A DNA stretch of 21,171 nt from a virus: positions 1 to 21,171 of IMG/VR virus record IMGVR_UViG_3300031963_001075, one strand, 5' to 3'. Within the stretch, counting starts at the first letter, position 1; each line of letters begins with the position of its first letter. The translations under genes and the position numbers were made by a program. The notes beneath the pieces were generated by a model. It was not told the DNA's origin. It was given only the letters and a program-made list of their open reading frames with translations, and ran no database searches. Below are positions 8,341-15,785 of the stretch, piece after piece.

Positions 8341-9992
8341 CTGATAGTGCTCAATTCTTTTCGTTGTTTATCAAGTCCGATCATTTTCTGTTCAATGTCA
8401 TCAATTTGAGAATCGCTAAAGCCATCCCTACGCAACGCTGCTTTTACGTCTGAAGACAAACCAACAGCTTCCCCGTCTTTGCTATATTTCATTTCAATGT
8501 TATTAAAATCAATATTGCTTTTTTTGGTAGTTCCTTGCGGCCCATAGGAAGAGATCAAGCTTTCCGTAATATTGTCAATTTTCCTAGACTGAATACTTTC
8601 CCTGCGCTTAACAACAAGTTTATTTGCAATATCTCTTTTAGATGGTGCCGGGCCTTTTGAGCCGCCATCTTTCCACGCTTGCGTTTCCTGTTGAAATCCG
8701 TCTTCAACATTTGAAATAAATTTATAGTAATCCTGTTGCTGGCGTTGGCTAATATTTTGCTGCCCAGGAACAAGCCTTGCTTGAGCCCTGGCAATTCCTT
8801 CAATGTCATTCTCAACTGCGCGATTACCGGAATACCAGTTGTCTTGCAATTCGGAAAGCCTGCGAATCCCAACTCCGAGTGACCGCCCTCGATTCTGAAA
8901 ATCAGCCAGGCTAGTAATTAAACCTTTTTGAATTTCATCCTTAAGCATCATTTCGCCCATTACGTTTCTTGGTTCTGCACCAGAAACCTTGTTTGGTAAT
9001 TCAGCTACATATTCTGGGGATACGGCACCAGAGCGAATAGCAATGGCTCGCAGTTTTTCTAGGGTTGCTGGTTTTGGGGAACTAAAGTAATCAGCAATTA
9101 GTGCGCGAGCTTCTGTCTCATCTCCAGATTTTTTAAGCTCTGCTTCGGCTTTTAGAATATCTGTAGATTCAACAAATCGTTTTTTGATTGCTGTGCGGAT
9201 AGCTGACTTTTGTTCCTCTGTGAAAGACATAACATCCCTGGTGTATTTGCCATAATCCCCAGCAGCCATCTTTGCGTTAAGGATTGTCATGTTGCCCTGG
9301 GATAGCTCATCTTTTAAGTATTTAGAAATAACATTGATTTTTGCTGCTTCTACAGATTTTAAAAACTGCGTCATTTTTTCATCAGATGAACCTGGATTCA
9401 TTCTTGCGACATTAAACATCTTTGAAAAAATAGATTGCTCTTCTACATTTCTAGTTGTTCTTGCCTGCTCCCCCATTGCGGGGTCTTCATATGATGCTGT
9501 TGTTTCCCATAGCCGTTCAATTAGTTTTGTGTTTTGCTTGATTGCATCGTCTGTTATTACGTTTCTGGCGGCACTATAATTCTTGAGCATCATGTCCGTG
9601 CTCTTGGCCATCAACGCTTTTCCAGAAGATGTAATCGACTGAATTAAACCAGCAGCCTGGGTAACATCCCTACCAAACAATGGTTGTGCAAATGATTCTA
9701 GAGAGCGAATTTCACTTTGTAGCTCACGGACATCTGTGAGCTGGCCAGTAGAAACCAAGGTGTCTAAATCATTAACTTTCTTTGCGACTTCAAGCTCTAG
9801 CTCTGATCGCATTTGGGCGGCAATGATTTTGTCTTCTTTGTCTTTGCGTTCCTTAATTTCGCCAAACGCAAACTGCATAAGCTGGTCTAGTGACTTCCCA
9901 ACAGCCTGTGACGTACTGGCCATCGGAAAGCTCATGCTAGGAACATCCGCTGAGATGACCCCTGATTCTTGGTATCTAGGTATGCGTGCCAT
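8337..9992 (-). CDS. Putative internal virion protein (T7 gp15 position)
   Basis: 551 residues starting MARIPRYQESGV. It is mainly charged helix, with no signal peptide or membrane segment. Early on it has KERKDKEDKIIAAQ (about 48-61), suggesting a coiled coil. I recognise no catalytic motif. It lies directly after the gp14-like gene, joined by a TAATG 1-base overlap at 9990-9994, and its own TGA overlaps the next ATG (ATGA). In T7 this place is taken by gp15, a helical ejection protein that forms a channel across the cell envelope. The present protein is shorter than gp15 (747). Function is inferred from position and helical composition and could be wrong; a structural role in the virion is likely. 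Confidence 0.5.
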   Translation of the reverse strand: MARIPRYQESGVISADVPSMSFPMASTSQAVGKSLDQLMQFAFGEIKERKDKEDKIIAAQMRSELELEVAKKVNDLDTLVSTGQLTDVRELQSEIRSLESFAQPLFGRDVTQAAGLIQSITSSGKALMAKSTDMMLKNYSAARNVITDDAIKQNTKLIERLWETTASYEDPAMGEQARTTRNVEEQSIFSKMFNVARMNPGSSDEKMTQFLKSVEAAKINVISKYLKDELSQGNMTILNAKMAAGDYGKYTRDVMSFTEEQKSAIRTAIKKRFVESTDILKAEAELKKSGDETEARALIADYFSSPKPATLEKLRAIAIRSGAVSPEYVAELPNKVSGAEPRNVMGEMMLKDEIQKGLITSLADFQNRGRSLGVGIRRLSELQDNWYSGNRAVENDIEGIARAQARLVPGQQNISQRQQQDYYKFISNVEDGFQQETQAWKDGGSKGPAPSKRDIANKLVVKRRESIQSRKIDNITESLISSYGPQGTTKKSNIDFNNIEMKYSKDGEAVGLSSDVKAALRRDGFSDSQIDDIEQKMIGLDKQRKELSTIR

Positions 9993-10585
9993 TATGTTGG
10001 TACAACCATTCTGGTTTCAACTGGTGCTGGAACAAGCCAGTTATAACTTGTTCGATCAAATCCACCGCCCTTGCCTGCGGTTGCACCGGCCATCAAAAGC
10101 TTGGTAGCCGCATCTAACTTGCCTGCTGTTTTTGCTTGTTGGGCCGCAGCTAGATTAGATGCCAAGGCAATGTCTCCAGCTCGTATTGCTGCGTCTGCGT
10201 CATCTAGATAAATCTTGAACTCTCGCCCGGCAGATGTTTCATTAGATGCCCGAACAATATCTGTTGACCCGCTAAACGAATCAACACCACCAGCAAATCC
10301 TTTTGCCGTTAGGGTGGCGTTAGTCTTCTTAAGCCGCTCTAGAACCTGGTTGGCTTTCTGCTGATACTGGATCGCCCGGCGGTCATACTGAGTTTGTTCT
10401 AGCCTTCCCTTGAGCTCTAGCTGCTTGCCCTGGATCTGGCCTTGCTGGTATGAGCTGTAAGCAGACATAACAGATGCGGCCACAGCTGCGGCGGTAAACG
10501 GATCGTTCTGAACCCTGCTTGATCCAGGTGGGTTGTGTGGGTCACCAAGCGGTAGCCCGTGGACGTTGATATTAAATCTGCTCAT
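9992..10585 (-). CDS. Internal virion protein, T7 gp14-like
   Basis: 197 residues, nearly the size of T7 gp14 (196). After a short polar N-terminus comes a small-residue stretch, DPFTAAAVAASVMSAYSSY (about 28-46). A long Gln/Lys-rich helix follows (QGQIQGKQLELKGRLEQ), then QQKANQVLERLKKTNATL, a Gly-rich turn (GFAGGVDSFSGS) and Ala-rich helices. This layout is typical of gp14-type internal virion proteins, which are ejected first and are thought to form a pore in the host outer membrane. It follows tail tubular protein B by one base and overlaps the next gene by one base (TAATG). No strong Shine-Dalgarno is seen, so translation may be coupled. Confidence 0.75.
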   Translation of the reverse strand: MSRFNINVHGLPLGDPHNPPGSSRVQNDPFTAAAVAASVMSAYSSYQQGQIQGKQLELKGRLEQTQYDRRAIQYQQKANQVLERLKKTNATLTAKGFAGGVDSFSGSTDIVRASNETSAGREFKIYLDDADAAIRAGDIALASNLAAAQQAKTAGKLDAATKLLMAGATAGKGGGFDRTSYNWLVPAPVETRMVVPT

Positions 10586-10586
10586 G

Positions 10587-12587
10587 TCATGCCCCAGGGT
10601 ATGTAGATATCTTGTACTCTAAACCTAGCAAAGTCATCTTTAGCGGAATAGTTTGCCTAATAGTGATTTTACCTTCTGTTGTATATCCGAGAATGCTGTC
10701 GATAGTTTTTGTGCCAGTAAAGATAGGTACGGGATCATCGAGTGTGTCTCCTGTGTCAAAGCTTCTAAAGGGTAATTCATTGTCATTGACAATTAAATGC
10801 TGGGTGTCTTTAACAATAGCGTTTACTTCAATGATTCGTTTCTGGTAGGCAAGCCTAGTACCAGCTGCAATCTTTATATCTGCTGGCATGGTTACCGCCT
10901 GGGTAGTAAAGTTAAGACCTACCTGGTATGAACTAGCAGCTGCTCGAGGGAATGTCACCGTGCCGCCACCAGGTACTGTCTGAGCTGCCTGCACCGCGCC
11001 ATCTAAAACAACTTGCACGGACTTGGCCACAAGGTGGGACATCGACACAGACGCAGCTGCGCCACCAGACTTGGCGCAATCGAGCTGTAGGCTGTCATCG
11101 AACACCTCAACGTAATACTGAGTCGTACTATTTATCGTACGTTTCACCACCGTATAAATAGTGGTGAGATCTACGCCAACATCGATGTACTCGCCATCGG
11201 TTGTAAATTCAGACGGTGCAATTACGTTTTGTACCCGCAACATAGAAAAGGCAGCGATTGTCCCGCCCGTGCTGTTAACGATAAATAGCAGGTCATTTTC
11301 ATCGGTAGCTACTGACCGGCGCAGAGCCATCCTTGTGGGAGACTTTAGTAGATGGCCAGCCAGTAGCGATATCTTGCTTGTAACGTAGGTTAATTGCGTG
11401 TCTGTAAACGCAAACTCATTAAGTGATTTTCCCTGCCGCTGCAAGAATAGGGTGCCTGATTCCAGCTGCTGGACACGGACACCTTCTTTGGCGCCATTGC
11501 GGGTGACCGCCTTCATAAAGAAGTTGGTTGGCGTGATTGGCTCTAGACCCTCTTGTGGGCAATAGAACTCGCCACCAGTTGTAAAGATTTGCAGGTCGCG
11601 ACCAGAGGTTACATCGACAATTGCGTTAAAGGTGTTGGTGTCTAGCGTAGCCTCCACCGCATCATCGTCTAATCCCTCGGTTGGCTCAAAGTCAAAAAAC
11701 AATCCAACCTTGGAACCCCATACGGTTGATGGCCGCGACTTAGATCCAGCAAAGAAAAGCCTGCCCTCATGGAACGTAACCGAGCGTGGCCAACCTTTTC
11801 CAGATGACCACACAGCCTCGTAACCAGATTCGTATTCCCATGAACCGTTTGCAATGGCAGAGGTATTAAAGAACGGGAACTCAACTATTGCGTCAACTAC
11901 TGTGGCACTTGTGTATTTGACTATCTTGGCCCGGCCCTGTGGGCTAGCGTTGACATATTGGCCAACCGAACCTGCGCTAAATGGCGTGCCTGTTGACGCT
12001 GTTAACGTGACCTTCCCGCTTACAGCAGACGGTGTCAATGTTCCAGATGGATTAGATACAGATAACGTAAAAGCATACTTGGGAATACTGTCAAAAGAAA
12101 GCGTGCTGGCAGTCCAAGATGTATCAGAGGCCCCGCGCACAATCTTTACCGGGTTGATGTCCTGGTGGCAGACAATCAGGGTATCAGCCGATTGCGTCCA
12201 GGTTAGATTGGCGAGCCTGGCACCGGTAAGGCCAAATGAGCTGGTATCTAGGTAATCGTTTGCTCCACCATTGATTGCCAGCTGCTGCACGGAGTTTTTA
12301 AAAACATACATTCGACTATCGGTAAAGCACAGCATATAGCTGTCGGATGTAGAGAACTCAAACGGAACCAGGCGCACGCCGTTTCCAGCAGATGGCGTGC
12401 TTGAGTTTGGCAGAGCCATAATGTACTTAGAACCGGGCCTGCGCCTAATTCCACCCTGGGGCTGCACCACCACATTGGTGGCCTCCTCTAGGGCGTTAGC
12501 GTAAGCCTGTAGGTCAACCCTGGCCCTCAATAGGGGATCGAGTTCCCCGGTTGAGAAGTTGGTTTGGATTGACGTAAAACGTGCCAT
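10587..12587 (-). CDS. Tail tubular protein B (tail nozzle), T7 gp12-like
   Basis: 666 residues. The N-terminus is highly characteristic: MARFTSIQTNFSTGEL, then RVDLQAYANALEEATN and QGGIRRRPGSKY (about 43-54). This is the signature of nozzle or stabilisation proteins of podophage tails. The remainder is beta-rich, with PRSVTFHEGRLFFAG at about residues 273-287, another feature of this family. It forms the distal tail tube and closes it until DNA ejection. It is shorter than T7 gp12 (794), as in many non-T7 podophages. The start follows GAGGAACTG and overlaps the stop of tail protein A by one base (TGATG), so the two are translationally coupled. Confidence 0.9.
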   Translation of the reverse strand: MARFTSIQTNFSTGELDPLLRARVDLQAYANALEEATNVVVQPQGGIRRRPGSKYIMALPNSSTPSAGNGVRLVPFEFSTSDSYMLCFTDSRMYVFKNSVQQLAINGGANDYLDTSSFGLTGARLANLTWTQSADTLIVCHQDINPVKIVRGASDTSWTASTLSFDSIPKYAFTLSVSNPSGTLTPSAVSGKVTLTASTGTPFSAGSVGQYVNASPQGRAKIVKYTSATVVDAIVEFPFFNTSAIANGSWEYESGYEAVWSSGKGWPRSVTFHEGRLFFAGSKSRPSTVWGSKVGLFFDFEPTEGLDDDAVEATLDTNTFNAIVDVTSGRDLQIFTTGGEFYCPQEGLEPITPTNFFMKAVTRNGAKEGVRVQQLESGTLFLQRQGKSLNEFAFTDTQLTYVTSKISLLAGHLLKSPTRMALRRSVATDENDLLFIVNSTGGTIAAFSMLRVQNVIAPSEFTTDGEYIDVGVDLTTIYTVVKRTINSTTQYYVEVFDDSLQLDCAKSGGAAASVSMSHLVAKSVQVVLDGAVQAAQTVPGGGTVTFPRAAASSYQVGLNFTTQAVTMPADIKIAAGTRLAYQKRIIEVNAIVKDTQHLIVNDNELPFRSFDTGDTLDDPVPIFTGTKTIDSILGYTTEGKITIRQTIPLKMTLLGLEYKISTYPGA

Positions 12588-13201
12588 CAGTTCCTCACAT
12601 CGATCAAGCTGTAATCTTCAATCACAGAAATTGGCTGGCCCTGGCCATCGATGGTGGTGGCGGTACGCATATAACCACCCCGGCCATTTTCTGACGCAGC
12701 TCCAATGGCAATCTGCTGCCAGTATTGGGTTTTGTCGATCTGGTCTGTAATTGGCAGAGACAGGTGCCAGGCCATCATGTACTTGAGCAGCTGCACAAAG
12801 TAAACCGGCATCTCGTACTCTTGGACGGCATATGGATAGTCGGCGTAGATGGTGGTCTCGTTGGTGAGCAGCTTGTCTTGGAATATTCGGTAGGCTTTAA
12901 TCGGTCTGGCACCAATAGCGTTGGTAACAAATATCTGCCTGGGGGGCCCAATCCGATCACCTGGCAGCTGATATTCGTACCTGTATTCTGTGGTTGGCGT
13001 GGTGATTAGTTGAGATAGCTGGATCTTTTTGTACAGAAAAGACCACGGATAATTTAATAGCGTCTGATTCTTGATGTCCGGGTATAACCGGTCACATACG
13101 TTAGCTGCGTTAGTTCCCTCGTTAAACGATGAGATAGCTTTTGCACCCAACATCAAGAGAGCGTCTGAACAAATTGATAGTGCGGAATCACCTGCTGCCA
13201 T
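12587..13201 (-). CDS. Tail tubular protein A (tail adaptor), T7 gp11-like
   Basis: About 204 residues beginning MAAGDSALSICSDAL. Family marks are LLMLGAKAISSFNEGTNAA, the CDRLYPDIKNQTLLNYPWSF stretch, and PPRQIFV. T7 gp11-type adaptors dock under the portal ring and carry the nozzle. Two in-frame ATGs exist, at 13207 and 13201. The GGAG at 13210-13213 is only 2 bases from the first but 8 from the second, so I chose 13201. The start lies inside the end of the upstream glycosyltransferase gene (14-base overlap), and the stop overlaps the start of tail protein B. This A-B gene pair is the normal arrangement. Confidence 0.9.
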   Translation of the reverse strand: MAAGDSALSICSDALLMLGAKAISSFNEGTNAANVCDRLYPDIKNQTLLNYPWSFLYKKIQLSQLITTPTTEYRYEYQLPGDRIGPPRQIFVTNAIGARPIKAYRIFQDKLLTNETTIYADYPYAVQEYEMPVYFVQLLKYMMAWHLSLPITDQIDKTQYWQQIAIGAASENGRGGYMRTATTIDGQGQPISVIEDYSLIDVRN

Positions 13202-13847
13202 TTGCATTACTCCATATATCTCTTACCCAGCCACTTGAACCAGAACCTTTTGGCTCGCCATGAAAACAAACTACTTTTGCCTCATCTGGTTTTTGCTTGC
13301 CAAGAAGATGAAATTTGTATGAGAAGATTCTATTGGGGAATATCTGTTGCCACAAGCAGTCTGGCTTTTGATTCTTAGCAATAAATGCCTGATCTCCAAG
13401 ATTCAGGCTCCCAGAGTACATAGTCATGTAAAACGATGGGTCTGACCTAAATGTCAGGTAAATGTGCGAATAGTCACCGTTCCAGGCCATCATCCCACTT
13501 GCCGGGGTATCGCGCTTGCCCAGGTCTTTGAGCATCGTGAATTTATGTGGGTACTCGGCCAGCTCGGTCAGGTCACCACAGATAACAGTATCCAGGTCAA
13601 AGTAAAGCACCGGGCCATCAAATACCCAAGAGAAGAGCTCGATCTTAGACCACCAACCTGGCCACCCGTGTTTGAGCGGTATCCGCTCGCAAGGTACATC
13701 TACATCCGAAAAACAGACAAACCTATGGTCTCCAAGATTCTTGGCAACCATATTCATCAATCTTTCCACATCGGCTGGGGTGTAGGGTTCTTTGCCAGCT
13801 GATTGGCTAAAGCGACCAGACTTGAGAACGCAGGCAACAGTTAACAT
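13188..13847 (-). CDS. GT-A type glycosyltransferase (GT8-like)
   Basis: 219 residues. A GT-A fold is indicated by the early strand LTVACVLKSG, the WPGWWSKIELF segment (about 62-72), the metal-binding DLD motif in VLYFDLDTVICGDL (D84, D86), a GDQAF box (151-155) and a late VVCFHGEPKG motif (about 192-201). GT8-related enzymes have matching DxD, donor-site and HG.PK elements. It likely transfers a sugar from a nucleotide-sugar donor; the acceptor is unknown. It overlaps the preceding DUF115-like gene by 7 bases, with an AGGAG before its ATG, and its 3' end overlaps tail protein A. Co-transcription with head and tail genes suggests it acts late, perhaps on a virion protein or on host surface sugar. 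That is inference. Confidence 0.75.
   Translation of the reverse strand: MLTVACVLKSGRFSQSAGKEPYTPADVERLMNMVAKNLGDHRFVCFSDVDVPCERIPLKHGWPGWWSKIELFSWVFDGPVLYFDLDTVICGDLTELAEYPHKFTMLKDLGKRDTPASGMMAWNGDYSHIYLTFRSDPSFYMTMYSGSLNLGDQAFIAKNQKPDCLWQQIFPNRIFSYKFHLLGKQKPDEAKVVCFHGEPKGSGSSGWVRDIWSNANGSR
13210..13213 (-). promoter_or_regulatory. Ribosome binding site deciding the tail protein A start
   Basis: GGAG on the minus strand, 8 bases before the ATG at 13201 and only 2 bases before the ATG at 13207. Normal spacing favours the internal start, which shortens the protein by two residues (loss of Met-Gln). Confidence 0.6.
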
Positions 13848-14392
13848 GGAGCTCCTAGAACTTGGCGGGTATATCCGCTAAGAGAGGTTACACCATCCAT
13901 GCGTCCATGTTCTTTGTGTCTATACAAAAACCTCTGCCAATGCTCAATATTATTGGTGGGTGCAAATACCTTGTCTGGTTTGCTGTCCGGGTATTGGGCG
14001 TGGTAATCGGTGCTGTTAACACTTAGGGGGATGCCAGCCATAATTACCTCATCGAAACCCATAGCTTTGGCCCAAATTGCGGCTACAACCCCGCTCGATC
14101 CTTTTATGCCAACCATGCTATTCCACCAGTAATCTACATCATTTCCTATGATGTCTGCCCTGGCATGAACCTTTATTGGCCTACCGGCCTTGGTTTTGTA
14201 TTCTTGAGCGTAGCTATTGTGCTGCGTCCAGATATGCTCAATCTCAGGGACTATTGCAGCTGCGTTATTGACCCCAACGATGGTGGCACCTGGGCGCAGC
14301 TTGAGTGCGTTTTCTAGGTCTTCAAAGACACAAGGGGCCGCGCCACAGATAATGGCACACCCCTTGTGTTGTACGTCATACGAATGCGGCAT
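13841..14392 (-). CDS. DUF115-like Rossmann-fold protein, probably sugar-related
   Basis: 183 residues from the ATG at 14392 (a GTG lies directly before it). Residues 11-18 form a strand and Gly loop (GCAIICGAAP), followed by an acidic helix, then IVGVNNAAAIVPEI. Near the middle is GSSGVVAAIWAKAMGFDEVIMAGIPL, with the GF.EVI..G pattern seen in DUF115 / MAF-type proteins that handle nonulosonic acid or other sugar transfer. The match is partial, and other Rossmann enzymes are possible. No good Shine-Dalgarno precedes the start; a small hairpin at 14400-14416 sits there instead. The 7-base overlap with the GT8-like gene suggests the two work together in one glycosylation step. Confidence 0.5.
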   Translation of the reverse strand: MPHSYDVQHKGCAIICGAAPCVFEDLENALKLRPGATIVGVNNAAAIVPEIEHIWTQHNSYAQEYKTKAGRPIKVHARADIIGNDVDYWWNSMVGIKGSSGVVAAIWAKAMGFDEVIMAGIPLSVNSTDYHAQYPDSKPDKVFAPTNNIEHWQRFLYRHKEHGRMDGVTSLSGYTRQVLGAPC

Positions 14393-14399
14393 CACAATC

Positions 14400-14416
14400 G
14401 GGAGCTTATGGCCCCC
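14400..14416 (-). other. Small hairpin before the DUF115-like gene
   Basis: On the minus strand GGGGGC-CATAA-GCTCCC can fold into a 6-bp stem (one G-U) with a 5-base loop. It ends 7 bases before the ATG at 14392 and is not followed by a T tract, so it is not an intrinsic terminator. It could limit ribosome access and reduce expression of the sugar genes. This may also be chance. Confidence 0.3.
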
Positions 14417-14422
14417 TCTTGA

Positions 14423-14701
14423 TTAGTCCGTATCCGTGTTGGCTAATGTTGTGCCATCGTTCACATCAACTACGCCTGATGAGTTAGACAGTACATATAC
14501 CAGAGTTGCTACAGCAGTTGAACCAGTTGAAGTTACACAGTAAATCAGGTCTCCAACTTCCAGGGTATCAGCCAGGCTGTTGAAGTAACCTTCGGTATTT
14601 ACTGTGGCGATTGTGTCAGTTGTCTTATAAGCGTAGATCGATGGTGCATTGCCACGCTTATTGGGGCTGACAGAGTTTAAACCAGTAATAGAAAATGCCA
14701 T
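14423..14701 (-). CDS. Small putative head decoration/structural protein
   Basis: 92 residues, MAFSITGLNSVSPN at the start, then AYKTTDTIATVNTEGYF, a LEVGDLIYCVTSTG strand and a C-terminal VVDVNDGTTLANTDTD. It should be beta-rich and small. Proteins of this kind, placed straight after the major capsid gene, are frequent in podophages and are usually called hypothetical or head-associated. An AAGGAG lies 7 bases before the ATG, and the gene follows the capsid stop by 11 bases, so abundant expression is expected. A capsid decoration or fibre-base role is inferred from position and composition; no direct functional motif is visible. Confidence 0.6.
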   Translation of the reverse strand: MAFSITGLNSVSPNKRGNAPSIYAYKTTDTIATVNTEGYFNSLADTLEVGDLIYCVTSTGSTAVATLVYVLSNSSGVVDVNDGTTLANTDTD

Positions 14702-14712
14702 TGTCGTTCTCC

Positions 14713-15552
14713 TTATGCGTCAGTCGTTTGGACTTCGACAATACCTTCGGCATCGATGGCAATCGCACCGGCTGAGAATACTGCGTTGACCAAGAAACTG
14801 GTCTTCTCAGGGATGTAATTGATTTCCGTGCGAGGAGCGATACCCTCTGCATATCCGATTGCGTCACGGTGGAAAGCCCACAGCTTGCGCTCAGACGATG
14901 CAACGGGAAGACCACCCTCGGTGCGGTCACCGATTGTGTGGAAAGTAAAGCCGAGGAATGTGTTGAGCTCACCAGATACCAGGGCGCGGACGGTATTGAA
15001 ATCTGCGCTGGTTACCGAGGTCTCGCTTAACAACGATGCCAAAGAGTTTGCGTGGATGATCATGTGGCGGTTGTCCATTGGAACGTTGCCTTTATCCAGC
15101 AGCTTCTTGGCGGCACGCAGTTTAGCCACGTTCAGACCGGTGTTGGTGCCACCCTCGTCTTCGGTCACGATCAAGCTTGTGCTTGAACCTGCGAGTGCAT
15201 CCAAAACGATCTGGTCTTGACGGCGGCCAATAGCGGAACCAACCACCTGGACAAGCTCGGAACGCTCGTCAAAGTTAACTTTAGCCTGATTGAAGATGTC
15301 GCTGTACTCAGCGGCATTGTAATCAGTCAGCGTGCAGGTGACGTTAGAGAACGCTACGTTTAAGGGGCTAACATCGGATTGGGGAACGCGCACGGTGGCC
15401 ACGCCCTTGCCGACTTTAGGGAATTTTACAGTTGAGCCTTCGACACCCCGGCGCTGACGAACCGCACCTACCAATTGGGCTTTGCCCTGGTAAGCTTGCT
15501 TAACTTCAGCGTCAAAGAGCGTTACAAAGGCGTTTGATAATGAAATCGCCAT
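14713..15552 (-). CDS. Major capsid protein (HK97 fold expected)
   Basis: 279 residues. N-terminus MAISLSNAFVTLFDAEVKQAYQ; then GAVRQRRGVEGSTVKFPKVGKG. The segment DIFNQAKVNFDERSELVQ (about 84-101) is followed by GRRQDQIVLDAL, a helix pattern typical of T7-like and related podophage coat proteins. It continues with beta-rich C-terminal strands ending in GIVEVQTTDA. It is shorter than T7 gp10A (345). No gp10B-like frameshift extension is evident: the stop is followed closely by the next gene. GGAG lies 7 bases before the start. The gene stands downstream of a terminator and a 233-base gap, so it probably has its own promoter. Neighbours (scaffold upstream, small head protein downstream) fit. 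Confidence 0.92.
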   Translation of the reverse strand: MAISLSNAFVTLFDAEVKQAYQGKAQLVGAVRQRRGVEGSTVKFPKVGKGVATVRVPQSDVSPLNVAFSNVTCTLTDYNAAEYSDIFNQAKVNFDERSELVQVVGSAIGRRQDQIVLDALAGSSTSLIVTEDEGGTNTGLNVAKLRAAKKLLDKGNVPMDNRHMIIHANSLASLLSETSVTSADFNTVRALVSGELNTFLGFTFHTIGDRTEGGLPVASSERKLWAFHRDAIGYAEGIAPRTEINYIPEKTSFLVNAVFSAGAIAIDAEGIVEVQTTDA

Positions 15553-15591
15553 TTGGAATCTCCAAGAAAGTTAAAAAGGTTTGGTCGCTTC

Positions 15592-15603
15592 GGTTAGCCG
15601 GTG
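15592..15603 (-). repeat. 12-base direct repeat, copy in the capsid leader
   Basis: CACCGGCTAACC (minus strand), identical to the terminator copy at 15739-15750, about 40 bases before the capsid ATG. The CACCGG part could pair with the CCGGTG in the terminator 3' arm in a read-through RNA. Confidence 0.6.
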
Positions 15604-15722
15604 TTCTGGGCCTCTTGCTTGCTGGTTACGCCAGCCGCTCGTCAGCATCCGCTGCGGTAAGGGTCGATGGATATCGATTGGCCTTAAACGAATATCTAAC
15701 GGTTCTAAAAATAAAATGCAAG

Positions 15723-15752
15723 AAAAAAAGCCACCGGTGGTTAGCCGGTGGC
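15723..15752 (-). terminator. Rho-independent terminator between scaffold and capsid genes
   Basis: On the minus strand GCCACCGG-CTAACCA-CCGGTGGC forms a perfect 8-bp GC-rich stem (15730-15752 on the window), followed at once by seven T residues (15723-15729 as A on the plus strand). This is a textbook intrinsic terminator for the minus-strand operon. It lies 33 bases past the scaffold stop and 170 bases before the capsid ATG. Confidence 0.92.
15739..15750 (-). repeat. 12-base direct repeat, copy in the terminator
   Basis: CACCGGCTAACC (minus strand) is part of the 5' arm and loop of the terminator. An identical copy lies in the capsid leader at 15592-15603. Confidence 0.6.
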
Positions 15753-15760
15753 GTTCAAGC

Positions 15761-15776
15761 CTCTCCTTGCGGAGAG
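15761..15776 (-). other. GNRA-tetraloop hairpin after the scaffold stop
   Basis: The minus strand reads CTCTCC-GCAA-GGAGAG: a perfect 6-bp stem closed by a GCAA (GNRA) loop, 10 bases after the scaffold gene and 8 bases before the terminator stem. Such a compact hairpin could protect the 3' end of the upstream mRNA or be an RNase III or processing signal. The role is inferred. Confidence 0.55.
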
Positions 15777-15785
15777 TGAGGAGGA

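Larger units (their letters stand above)
15553..15785 (-). promoter_or_regulatory. Scaffold-capsid intergenic region, likely capsid leader
   Basis: The only sizeable non-coding stretch in the window (233 bases). In transcription order it holds a GNRA-loop hairpin (15761-15776), an intrinsic terminator (15723-15752), an AT-rich segment, then about 130 bases of leader with a small stem at 15621-15635 (GCTGG-CGTAA-CCAGC) before the capsid Shine-Dalgarno. I could not identify a convincing sigma70 promoter or a named phage polymerase promoter. The terminator implies that capsid transcripts either read through or start here. Confidence 0.5.

Noticed and set aside
11854-12255. 133-codon plus-strand frame
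   Set aside because: Antisense of the well-supported nozzle gene; no ribosome site or family resemblance.
14713-14760. Programmed frameshift producing a longer capsid form as in T7 gene 10
   Set aside because: I saw no slippery run near the capsid stop, and the next gene with its own ribosome site starts 11 bases later.
15571-15648. 25-codon minus-strand frame in the capsid leader
   Set aside because: No Shine-Dalgarno before the ATG and no recognisable sequence; it is as expected by chance. A leader peptide cannot be excluded but is not supported.
15534-15779. 81-codon plus-strand frame across the scaffold-capsid gap
   Set aside because: It runs through the terminator and the start of the capsid gene on the wrong strand, with no supporting signal.
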